64,000 bases of DNA from Morinoia aosen (Eukaryota; Arthropoda; Malacostraca; Amphipoda; Talitridae), in assembly GCA_030386875.1 (NCBI GenBank), contig CM059570.1, positions 31,921,422-31,985,421 on the forward strand, in the 5' to 3' direction. The position numbers and the translations under genes were made by a program. Positions 47,906 to 57,964 of the stretch are shown here, in pieces (position 1 is the first letter of the stretch; each line of letters opens with the position of its first letter). The notes beneath the pieces are model-generated. The model had not been told where the DNA came from. It searched no databases and saw only the letters and a list, made by a program, of their open reading frames with translations.

Positions 47906-48494
47906 AAGACTTGACAAACTCTAAAAAAGAAGGATATTTAACAAGAAAATCGAATAATTTGCTCATTTTCCAATCACAACCTAAATATCGCTAAAAGATA
48001 TGTCAATTACTACGAGTATATATTGCTCATACTGAAAACATCAGCTGAGCGTCTGGCATCGAAATATTCAAAGAATGAAACTACGCTCAATTGTCGTACG
48101 TACTTTGGGAGCTCTCGTGTCTGCCGATCTCGCCTCATGGAAACACGAGTGTGATGCTACGCGAGCTGTGATGATATGTAAGATGTGTGAAAATAAAACA
48201 AATTGAGAAAATTAAGTACAGATTTGGGTTCGCTTTCATAATTAGAACAGTTTGTCGAATCAATCCCATAAGCTCCAAATATTGTTAAAAGTGCGGTATT
48301 TTCATTCGCAAATACTTTTCGTTTCTCCCTAAGAATGGGAGACATCTCTAAGAACACGTGACCGTTTCGGTTTGGGTATAGCCTGGTGTTCCTGCCAACG
48401 TTTTCAGTTAAGCCTTTTTCTGGCCAGATCCTCAAATGTAGCTATTTTCCTGTATAATTTGGTCATAAAAAGCCTTCAGTATTTGGCAAATCTA
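47906..48494. other. Intronic sequence, nothing recognised
   Basis: AT-rich. A 92-codon minus-strand frame has no known domain. Confidence 0.4.
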
Positions 48495-48725
48495 CTGGGC
48501 GATCTTCACCATAAAAAAATTACTTAAAAATAAGGTTGCAAGATGCTGAGCTCTCTTTACGATGAAATATCACTTGAAAATAGAATTGTCAGGTACTGAG
48601 TGCTCTTTGTGGCAAAATTTCACTTAAAAATAAACTTGCCAGATACTGAGCGATCTTCAAGATGAAATTCCGTTTGAAAATACGTTGCTGGATAATGCGC
48701 TTTCTCCACGCTTAAATTTCCCTAA
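48495..48725. repeat. ~60-bp degenerate tandem repeat, about 4 copies
   Basis: Units share a TTGCCAGATACTGAGCGCTC-like segment and ATGAAATTTCACTTAAAAAT. Divergence is high. Confidence 0.65.
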
Positions 48726-48999
48726 AAAATAACCAAAACTTGAACATCCGGCAAGAAAAAAGCCAATCTACAAATCGGGGTTCCCACAGCGACAAGCAGG
48801 CACTCCACCCTGCCACCGACCTTCACCTACCGCAACAATGGGGGCCGCAACCTTACAACCTGCTCCCTCTGCCTGCGTCTCACTATATGGGTTGGTGGCG
48901 CTCACGCATGAATTACTCTGAGTACGACTCGGCGTCTCAACACTGCAGTGTACCCAAATGATACAGCTGGAAAATTATAGACGATGCACGGTGGAAGGA
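48726..48999. other. GC-rich patch, possible retroelement fragment
   Basis: 48770-48950 is GC-rich. One plus-strand frame reads PTFTYRNNGGRNLTT, vaguely like the PTF-x-N-G-x-S-x-IDL block of R1/RTE-type endonucleases, with stops nearby. Too weak to call. Confidence 0.2.
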
Positions 49000-49250
49000 A
49001 ATGAGGGTACTGGGAAATTGTTGTCGTGGTGTAGTGTAGAGAAATGAGAGAGCTGGAAAATCATCGTCGTTGAGAAGTTTAATGAAATGAGAGGGCTCAA
49101 AAATCATCGTCGTTGTGGAGTTTAATGAAATGAGAGAGCTGAAAATTGATCGTCGTGAAGTCTGAAGAAATGAGATAGTTGGAAAATCATCGCCGTAGCG
49201 TGTGGTGTGGATAAATGAGAGAGCCGGGAAATCATTATCGTTGTGATGAG
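49000..49250. repeat. ~57-bp degenerate tandem repeat, about 5 copies
   Basis: Units share GAAATGAGAGAGCTGGAAAA followed by TCATCGTCGTTGTG and a GTTTAATG-like part. Separate in sequence from the repeat 300 bp upstream. Confidence 0.7.
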
Positions 49251-50588
49251 TAAAAAAATTAGTGCTGGAAAAAAATAAAGTTTTTTAAATGAATAAATGA
49301 ATCTAACGCGAGTTGCGTCGAAGTCAACTTATTTTGAAAATACTTGACATTCATATTCGTTGAATGTCTTGGAAGTTTTCATTCAATTAATAGTAAATAT
49401 TCCTCTCGAAGGAAATTACAAAACTAACAGAGAAATGTTTCTTTTCAAAATTGATTACACATCTAGAAACAATACATGTCAAGCGGAGACATATATTACT
49501 ATGATGAATTACTTACACAAAATATTTTTCAAGAGACTCTACAGTAGCTTGAATGCAAGAGGCGTGAACTGCATCCGGAAGATTCAAGCCACATACTCTG
49601 CGGGTAGAGATGCCATATTGGCCTTTTTTCTACTCCAAATCCTAAAGTTTTGAGCATTCATCAAGTAAAAGTTAGCCATAAATTTGAGCAGTTTATCTGG
49701 CCAAATTTATACAGAAAAAAAGCCCACTAACAAAGGAGTTTGAGCACAACTTTCAATATGCAAACCCGATCTACACGTAGAGAAAACTTTTACTGGCACC
49801 GCACAAACATAAGTTAGTGAAACTCGTACTATAGCGTAAGATCTACCTCACTATGGCATGAGATCTACCTCTAACTAGTACTAAAGCGTGAGTTTAGATT
49901 AGGTTAGGTTACAGATGGATACAACTTATTTCCATACATTTAATGGATATGATTTGTTTCCATGCACCTGGGTAGGCGACACATGGCGGTAGACCTCACG
50001 CTATAGCAGCGCCCATAAGTGTCTCGTGCACAACGCCGAAAGGCGAACGAACTTTCAGAAGAACTCTTGTCGAACTTCGCCCCTGTCTCAACTTTCGAGA
50101 CGAGGTGGTGAGCACAATGTTATCGTATGTGATTTCGCGAAATCCTCGCACAATGCGGCTTAGGTCTGGGATTAATGAGATTAAATTAATTATAGAGTTT
50201 TGCTATCAGCATTTCAAGAGAAAGCATTGTATCAAACTTGCCGTTTTCATGAAAATGAGCGATATCGTTTTGTAATCTTTAAATTCTGGAATTTCATTCA
50301 CATATACACTTGTAATATTCTACAACTAAACAAAAGCCAGGTAATTAATAAACAAAAGTGTGACATTCACCGCATTGCATGACTTTTTTTTTCCCTTGGA
50401 GTTATCGTTCAAAATTATATTTTTAGATGACTCTTTGTGTTTCCGCGTTAAAGACATTCGAAAATGAGAAATTTTATCAAGTAGATGGTAAATGTGCTCG
50501 CAACTGTAGTGATGATATTTATTCTTAGATTTACAACCAAATTATTTTATTTTCTCAGTCAAAGCACGGTGCTTATCCGCATATGCCT
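49251..50588. other. Intronic sequence, nothing recognised
   Basis: AT-rich. A 97-codon frame (49360-49653) has no domain. Short direct repeats (GCGTGAG/ATCTACCTC) near 49830-49890. Confidence 0.4.
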
Positions 50589-50708
50589 TCCCGGTCTAAC
50601 TTTTTCGACGCCTGCATGCATGTTTTTCGCCGCCTATGCGATTTAAGCAATCGAATTGCTTAGGCGGCGAAAAGCATGTATGCAGGCGCCGAAAAAGTTT
50701 GACTGGGA
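50589..50708. repeat. 120-bp near-perfect hairpin
   Basis: The left arm (TCCCGGTCTAACTTTTTCG, CGCCTGCATGCATG, TTTTCGCCGCCTATGC) and right arm are inverted copies over ~50 bp with about seven mismatches. The centre holds a second perfect palindrome, TAAGCAAT-CGA-ATTGCTTA. The arms are GC-rich relative to the surrounding AT-rich DNA. It could be a tiny foldback MITE or a transcribed hairpin; no coding. Confidence 0.8.
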
Positions 50709-51719
50709 TTTTTTAAGTTAAAGTTTTGGTATCAGCGTTAAATTTCTTCATGCTTCCTACGAAAACTTCGAAATCTTTTTATTACTTTCTCTAATATGCG
50801 TTTCAAAAGGATAATTTTAACTGCTTGGTATATCAAGATTACTAAACTTAACGAGAGAACACGCATCATCTAGAACATCAGCCTTAAGGCCCCAAGGCCT
50901 CACAGAATTATTGTCTTTACATAAGATCGAGTAAGGCCACGCATTTTCGTTCTCACTCCATTACTGAACACTTGTTTAGATGACGCAATGTTGTGACTTG
51001 ATGCTTGTATCCCATTGTTTCGACGTCGTGCAGATGCCACTCAAAAACTGTGGTGTCAATTTTGTGCCTGATGCCATTAGAGTTTAATACTCCGAAACGC
51101 TGATGGTGCGAACAATACGTCTGAATAAAATAATGTTGTCTTACGTACTTTGTAAAAAATGTACTTTGCCAAAAAATTTAATCTGGTCTTGGAACGCCAA
51201 ACTTCAAACTCTCCGGATGACGTGACACCTCTTCAAGCATTTCAAGAAACAAGATGAAAGATTTTAATTTTACAAGAAGAATTAAAGGATTCTGTATCAT
51301 CTTTTAAGCATTCAACATTAAAGAATTGAATTCGACTTTTCTCAGCGGTTCTTTTCAATATCCTATGAGCCTGTGACCAATCAAGCGTATACTTATATAT
51401 CATACAAATACACCACAGATTATCGTACTTATATATCATACAGTATACTCTGACACAAATCTCGCGTATTTCAATGCATGTACATAGTTTCAAATCTTCT
51501 AACAAATTAAGAAGACCAATGAACCGTAAATTGGCATACTTGTAGAGCGACACGCACTCGGTGGATCAATTCTCACATTAAGATAAATAATTGACAGATA
51601 CATTGTTAACTCTGTAACATCTGACAGCGACATGACCTGTGTTGTGCTTCGGCGAGTTATGGCTGCGTTCGCTGGTCTGGGATAACTAACTCAGATAGCT
51701 GCCTTTGCGATTTAACTCA
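50709..51719. other. Intronic sequence, nothing recognised
   Basis: AT-rich. A 103-codon minus-strand frame (51553-51242) includes short duplicated segments (TACTTATATATCATAC twice) and no domain. Confidence 0.4.
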
Positions 51720-52052
51720 GTGATACTCAACTACTGAACATGTAACTGCATATATATTTTATACGAATTGCAGTACTGATGTACTGAACATGTTACAGTA
51801 CATAATCTATGGAAATTGCAGTGATACTCAAGTACTGAACATGTAACTGCATTTATAATCTATGGGAAGTGCAGTACTCAACTACTGAACATGTAACTGC
51901 ATATATAATCTATGGGAAGTGCAGTACTCAACTACTGAACATATAACTGCATATATAATCTATGGGAAGTGCAGTACTCAACTACTGAACATATAACTGC
52001 ATATATAATCTATGGAAATTGCAGTGATACTCATGTACTGAACATGTGAGTT
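51720..52052. repeat. 50-bp tandem repeat, about 6 copies
   Basis: Unit GCAGTACTCAACTACTGAAC then ATGTAACTGCATATATAATC and TATGGGAAGT, with a 50-bp period between 51871 and 51971. Flanking copies at 51720-51870 and 52020-52050 vary in length (56-60 bp) through a TGATACTC insertion. Confidence 0.85.
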
Positions 52053-52059
52053 TACTATC

Positions 52060-52395
52060 CTTCCCCTCCAGGAGGAAGATATGAGGTCCTGAGCCAAAGG
52101 TTAGGCAGGCCTTTCTTTTGTTGAAATAAAATGTCGACTTTGGTTTTGCTGCGTACTAATTTTTGGGTTCACTGGTGTTTTTTCTCCAGCACCTACTACT
52201 CTTTTCTTGAACTTTTATCTTGTTTCAAAAACTGACTTCCAAACTTTCTGTTTCCTTGAGCGGGGAATCATACCTTGACCATGAATTCCTGTTTCCTTTA
52301 ACTCAACACTAAATGGTGCCTTCCTCCGCCCTTTCTTTGGAACACCTTTACTGCACTTAAGGAAGCTCAAACTACAAATCTCATCTAATCTGCGA
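52060..52395 (+). mobile_element. SINE-like repeat, copy 5
   Basis: Plus-strand copy: a head with GAGGTCCTGAGCCA, then GTTCACTGGTG, CAGCACCTACTACTCTT, CTTTTATCTTGTTTC, ACTAAATGGTGCCTTCC and a tail ATCTCATCTAATCTGCG. It lacks the extreme 5' GGGGATACAA part, so it is slightly 5' truncated. Confidence 0.55.
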
Positions 52396-52962
52396 GTACA
52401 CATTTTGAAGATACTTATTACTCAGGTAGAGATTATGAGAGTCCTTATTTTTGTCACACATTCTGGTAGTAGTGAAGTACTCAAAAACTTAGCAATACTT
52501 AATGTTGAAGTACTAAACCAAGTAGTCCTTAGATCGGTGATGCTTAATGCCTAGGTACTTAGTTCAGTTCAGTGATGTTTAATACGCTTAATTTAATAGT
52601 CCAGCGATGCTTTAATACTCAATTACTGAATCTGATAGTCCTTAGTTTATTAATCCTTAAAATTGAAAATCTGAATTTCTCGGTTTTCATTTTAAAGATA
52701 CTTAATACTCTGATTCTGAAAAACCATTTGTGGTTTGTGTGGCTATTTTCCCAAATTACCTTAGTAGAGTAGCATTACGAATTCAGGTTCACGCGACGTA
52801 AGATATCGCTTTGCTGGCGTTGATGTTTGAGAGGTGACGAGTGTGCTACGCTGGTTTTGGAGGTAACGTTGGTGTAGAGGTTGTGATCTTGATGCTAAGG
52901 GGTTGAGGTTAGAGGGTTACGGTTAAAAAGTTACTGCCTGAACTCATGCTAAAAACGTTCAA

Positions 52963-53170
52963 CACTTTGACTGCAACGCACGCCCCCAGTGTACACGGAG
53001 AGGATTTTCATCATACTGCTGACTGACCAGTAGTCACGAACTCAATTTTCATAAATACTTAAGTGATGTTAAATGAAGGCATGATCCAGTTAATATTTGC
53101 TATTTTCAAAATTGCGTACTACAATTGACTTTAAATTTGAGTAGAATATTGAGCTTCAATTGCGGTCAAC
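52963..53170 (+). mobile_element. TTAA-flanked MITE, family M1, copy 5
   Basis: 208 bp from CACTTTGACTGCAACGCACG to GCGGTCAACG, followed by TTAA (53171-53174). The interior has GGATTTTCATCATACTGCTG and GACTGACCAGTAGTCACGAA. Same length as the copy at 36218-36425. Confidence 0.65.
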
Positions 53171-55670
53171 GTTAAAGCAAGCAGGTTCAACACAAAGAAA
53201 ACAGTAAGGGTGTTCCTTGTCCCTTAAACGACTCTGCAGGACGTCACACAGCGACAATGAAAAGCAAATGTATATGAGAAAAATTACATGGAGACTCGCG
53301 GCGTTACAGGAATCTACGTTTAAGTTATGAATTGAAATTGTTATGCTTATTTTTCTCTACACCTGTAAGATGCTATTTTTTTCAGTAAAAATTCGTCTTT
53401 TGAATGTCCTTCAAATTTATTCGTTTGCGACATTGACAATTAATTTTATTAATTCAATCTCACTCAAATCTAGAATGTATTTGTTCTTTTTTAGTTATGA
53501 GACAAGGATGCCACGCGTTTTTTCTCCGTGTATGCATGGTGCTGTCAATCAGTCTCTATTGCAACCAACGAAACACAAAACCCCTGTTCTAAACATAAAT
53601 TTTTAGCGGTATTAAATCATATGTTAAAAATTAGATAACAATAATTTTGAATTTTATATGATTTACATTGAATTAAAGCTAAAAAGAGGCTAAATGAAAA
53701 ATGACTTGGAATTATTTCAATTTTATAAGATAAAGTATAATTTATTTGAAGTTGTGAAACGGCAGCAACTTTTTAATTGACAAGTTCGTAGAAAAATCTC
53801 AAGTTAATATACTGATGCCCATTGCTTAGAAACCAAAACTAAAGTTAAAAGAAACCATGCACCTATAGTCGTTTAGCGTCATCGAATAGCGCTGATTGCA
53901 AAGAAAAATCAAAATTTGGAACAGTTTAGTTGACATTTGCAGGGAAACTTTGACGCCTTGTAGTAAGAATACTAGAAGTGGCCCCCTGTTACTTTACGTT
54001 GATTTTTAGTTACTCTGCTTTATGGCTTCAATGACTTTAAAAGATTTAATGTTGCTTAGACCGGACGAGCAATGATAACAGCTCTCGTGGCAAGTTCGGT
54101 AGATGATAAAAAGCGTTTATTTGTCCGGGAAGTTTATATTTTAGTTTCGTTGCACCAAGGAAATTTTGGGGTGCTGCAGATTATTTTCAACGCTAAACGA
54201 GCATGAAAAGTGCCCAAGTCTTAGACGAAATATCAAATGACCATCATTTAACGCTTGAAAATGCTCAGCAAAGAACTGCCATAGGTAGCCTATGTAACTT
54301 CATGGGTCTTCATTTAAAATTTTAATTAAATTCTGAGCAAAATAAACATCATAGTTAGTGCGTAAGAAAAACGTTACATTATAAATGCTGCATCATTTTA
54401 TGTGGAGCATAAGGTTGGCATGAAGGCGAATGGTTTATTTCCAATCGGTAGATTCTTATGGAATATCACGCCTATGATAAAAAGCAGAACCAATATTAAA
54501 ATGAACATTGTTATTATTTTTCTTAGCAAACATTTAGTGAAACTGTTTCGTGCAGGTGAATGGGTGGCAGGAGGGTAATATGAGACAGCATTAACTACGC
54601 TGTTTCATAACCAAATAAGGACACACGAAGTAATCGTACACCAGCCAAGGGGCGAGCAGATGTTGCAGTAATATGACGCTAAAACAAAGAACTATAGCGT
54701 TTTAGAGTACCTGGGCAGCGCTAGTTTGGTGCGCTATCAGATATTCAACATTAATTTTGGGTTCCGGGTCCTGGAACGATGCATGAATTACTGTGAGAGA
54801 TCGACCTTCTGACTTCCTTTAATTGCGTGCCTTATCGCGCCAAGGAAGGTCAACCGCGGCACTGAACAAAGCCACTGGCGATAACGACGTCGGTCGTCCA
54901 TTAGCATGGGACGCCTCACGTACGAATTTAGGTTGACGTACGACAGTTAGATTCTAAGAAATTGGCGTTACAAATTTTCCATGGAGATATACATGACAAG
55001 TGAATATGTTGAACATTGCTTCAGCTCCTGTAATGATGCCAACAATGCTACTCCATACTGGCCCCGGTGTATGAAGCGGAACGAACTTCGGGCAAATAAA
55101 GAATCTGATATTCATTTGAACTATGAAAATTAGATGGACATTGATATTCATCAGGTACGTGAGAAAATAAATACATATTTATCGTGTTTATTGGGTATGA
55201 TTAGCACTTAGGAAAAGCGGTGTAACGCCATTTTCATCATCTGGTGAGGCAACAATAACTGTTGAAAAAGTATAAACTGAAACCAATAGAGCACTAACGA
55301 GACTACTGAATACTGAAAAAGTTACAGATGTAAACGCTCGGGTTAGCATCAGAGAACTCTATGAACATGTTACTTCTCTTGAATTTCAAAAATCAGAACC
55401 AAAGTTTCATTAATACAAATTGAATAACATCCGGTTTTCCAACGAATAAATACAACTAATCTCAAGCTGCTTTCAATTTCGTTGAAAAAACTTTACGTAT
55501 ACGCCATATTTGACGCCGCATTGCTCTGATCATCTTGATAACTGAGGAGCGAGATAATTATCATAATGAACTGTATTCGGCGCATGTCCTACGACCATCT
55601 TGTACGACAGCGATGGTTGAGTGAGGGAGGGATACAATGACAATCCACTAAGTAAAAATTTCACAGGCTG
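53171..55670. other. Intronic sequence, nothing firmly recognised
   Basis: AT-rich. No coding or repeat unit that I can define beyond a possible weak R2-like stretch near 54960-55150. Confidence 0.4.
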
Positions 55671-55895
55671 CTAGCTTTCTTGGTTGGTCCGTCTCTCTGT
55701 CACGCACGAAAGGATTTACATAAAGGGGATATTAAAGTTAATATAAGATAGGAAGACTGCTACTAAGAGACTGTTAATTCATTGTTCGTTGGAATCAAGG
55801 TGCATGCGCTTAATGACCATATCTGTGATACGAAATTGCTTTATCGAACATTTTCGAATCCCGTTATTTTTAACGGCCCGTCTACATTACACGGT
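55671..55895 (+). repeat. Dispersed repeat R2, copy 4
   Basis: TTCTTGGTTGGTCCGTCTCT, then CTTAATGACCATATCTGTGA and TTTTCGAATCCCGTTATTTT correspond to the ends of the 31.6-kb copy, with the central ~80 bp deleted. It lies about 100 bp inside the giant intron, next to the 657-codon exon's donor. Confidence 0.45.
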
Positions 55896-55993
55896 AGAAG
55901 AAACCACAGGAAACTAAGTTTCCTCCACCGCGGTACATTAGTGGTGATTTTGAATTACATTCTAAGATACGACAAAACTGAAGCGCTACGTAC

Positions 55994-57964
55994 CTTTTTC
56001 CCCTCGTCTGCAGCGGCCAAAACCGGAGAAGTCCGCTGGAGGGACGCAGGACCTGCGCAAGTTTCTGGCTGCGCTTTGCTCGCGAGGTTGTGCTCGTGAC
56101 CACTACTGAGCCTGGTGGCACGCCAGTTCGCTGAGCACAACTGAGCCTTACCTTCAGTAAAGTTTCTTGTTTCAGCGGAGCACAATTGCTTTTCTTCAGA
56201 TTTGGGAATTTTCGAGTCACATTTAAGTTCACTTGTCAATCCTTTTCGTTCACTGTTTTCGTTCGCCTGCGTTACGTTGGTTTTTGAACTCGCGTCCTTG
56301 GTTGGTCCGTTGCTGCAAGATTGTTTACTCTTTTTTGAAGGTTTGGGTACGTCGTAGTGGCTAACATCGATGGAACTTTTACTCGAGTCATAAGTTTCTC
56401 TTTTTGTCCCTATGAAACTTATTCTAGTCCATGGTTTCTTTTTGTTGTTATTGTCGTCACTTCTTACTGAGTTTAGCTGTTCTTTTGAAGTTTCAGTCCC
56501 AAAGTCACTTCCCATTTCTACTTTGAAATCTTTTGCAATCGAATTCGCTCTCTTCGCTCGCTTGTGAAATGACCGCTTCAAAGAAGTTCTAAATATGCTT
56601 TTTGATTTGGATGGCGAAGAGGAGTCTGTTGTGGATCCTACATGTCCTAAAAAAATTTCTCTACCTCGAGAACTACTTTTTGCCCTCGATTCTGACGAAG
56701 ATCTTTGTCTCGCGGACACTTGTTCTCTGGCTTCTTTCCCTGCTTGAGAATTTTCATTATATGGTACTGGATTTGATTTATCGTTCTTTATGTCTAAACC
56801 GAACCTTTGATGAACAATCGGTGGTCGTTTGAAGTGCTCGGAACGTCGAAGCGATTTTCCCAAAGACCTCGTTAATGACCTCCCGCTTCTAAATGATCTA
56901 TGCAACACCCCGCTCAAAGTCCGTTTTTGCCCAATTTCGTCTACATTCACGTAGGTCAAGTCATCGTTTTCATTTTTTCGAATTTCTACTCTTTTCTTCG
57001 CGGTTGGTTCAGGGGAAGCCCACCTAGCGTTATTTATCTCATCGTCGTTGAAATGAACGATACGTCGCAAGGGTTTCTCGTTTTTCCCGAGACAGATTTT
57101 ATCTCGAGCAGAAAATTTTTCACTTATGCTGGGATGTGAAGGCTTTGAAACTGTTAAACTCTTGCTTGCTTCCTTTTCACGCCTGCCTCGACTTTCGCAA
57201 GAACGACTCCTCAAACGTACATCGTCTGTTTCAATCTTACTCTTTCTTGCAACAGCTGGAAAATTAACCTTGTCAAGAGAGCGGTACTCATCCGGTGTCT
57301 TCGATTGAGATCCTTTAGTGTCATTTTGGACTTCATGCTTTAGCAATGGTGATTTCATATTAGTCTGATTCAACTCACATGTTTTTTGAGCGTTTAAGGA
57401 GTTCTGAATAGAGATTCTCTTCGAGTTCTCACTTTGATCCAGTATTTGGATACGAGTGATAATTTGTCCAACAGCTTGCAGTTCGCCGCTGTTGGGAAGA
57501 GAGGTGTAATCATATTTATGAGAAGGGGGTTCTTGATTTTTTATATTAAAGGTAACACTGATGGGTTTCAATGGACTTTCTTTTTTGACTTCCGTTTTCC
57601 ATCGCCTTGAAAAGTTGGTTTGCGTGAGCCTTTGAGGGCTCTGAGAAACAGGTTCTCTAGCATCCAAAGAAGAGTACGCAGAAGAAGACGAATCGTAAGA
57701 TGAGCATGGTGAAGAATTGAGGGAATACGACTGGAGAGTGACGGGTTCACACTCGCCACGAGGGAATACAGTTTGGTCTCCTGATAGAAAGTTTCCTGTC
57801 CGATGATATTGGTCCCTGCGGAACGTGGGCCGTGCAGTGTCTGCCTCAGGTCGACTATGTCGGGAGTGAAACTGTTTCGGGCAGATCAAGTCCACGGCTC
57901 CATTTGAAGGTAGAATTGTGGCCTCTAATGGTCGAACGGCCGCAGTTTGGGTGTGCTTCAGCAT
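55994..57964 (-). CDS. 657-codon exon of RA-domain gene: disordered Ser/Lys-rich region
   Basis: The acceptor is CATTTTTCCCGCAG, immediately followed by ATG; the donor is AAAAAG then GTACGT. It is exactly 1971 nt, open throughout, and exits in phase 0 into the RA-domain exon at 5579. The ATG may be the start codon (upstream exon purely 5' UTR) or an internal Met; the sequence does not decide. No globular domain is seen. The protein is rich in Ser, Lys, Arg and Asn. Counting from this Met: a Ser-rich stretch (83-101), RIVHF (301-305, a PP1-docking RVxF type), YVNV (338-341, the Grb2/Drk SH2 ligand form), two basic Arg/Ser/Lys clusters (355-374 and 455-474), and YDVP (537-540, Crk-like SH2 ligand form). 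These fit a scaffold or adaptor acting near receptor tyrosine kinase and Ras signalling, which is inference. Plus-strand frames here are antisense. Confidence 0.85.

Larger units (their letters stand above)
5580..55993 (-). other. Giant (~50.4-kb) intron of the RA-domain gene
   Basis: It runs from the GTACGT donor at 55993 to the TTTTGCAG acceptor ending at 5580 on the minus strand. The flanking exons share phase 0, so direct splicing keeps the frame. Almost everything recognisable inside is repetitive: LINE, SINE, hAT, piggyBac-like, Tc1/mariner and tandem arrays, listed separately. A further exon inside (see 39846-39986) cannot be excluded. Confidence 0.65.

Noticed and set aside
48740..48961. 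Possible R1/RTE endonuclease fragment
   Set aside because: Only a few residues resemble the expected block and the frame is broken; not enough to call.
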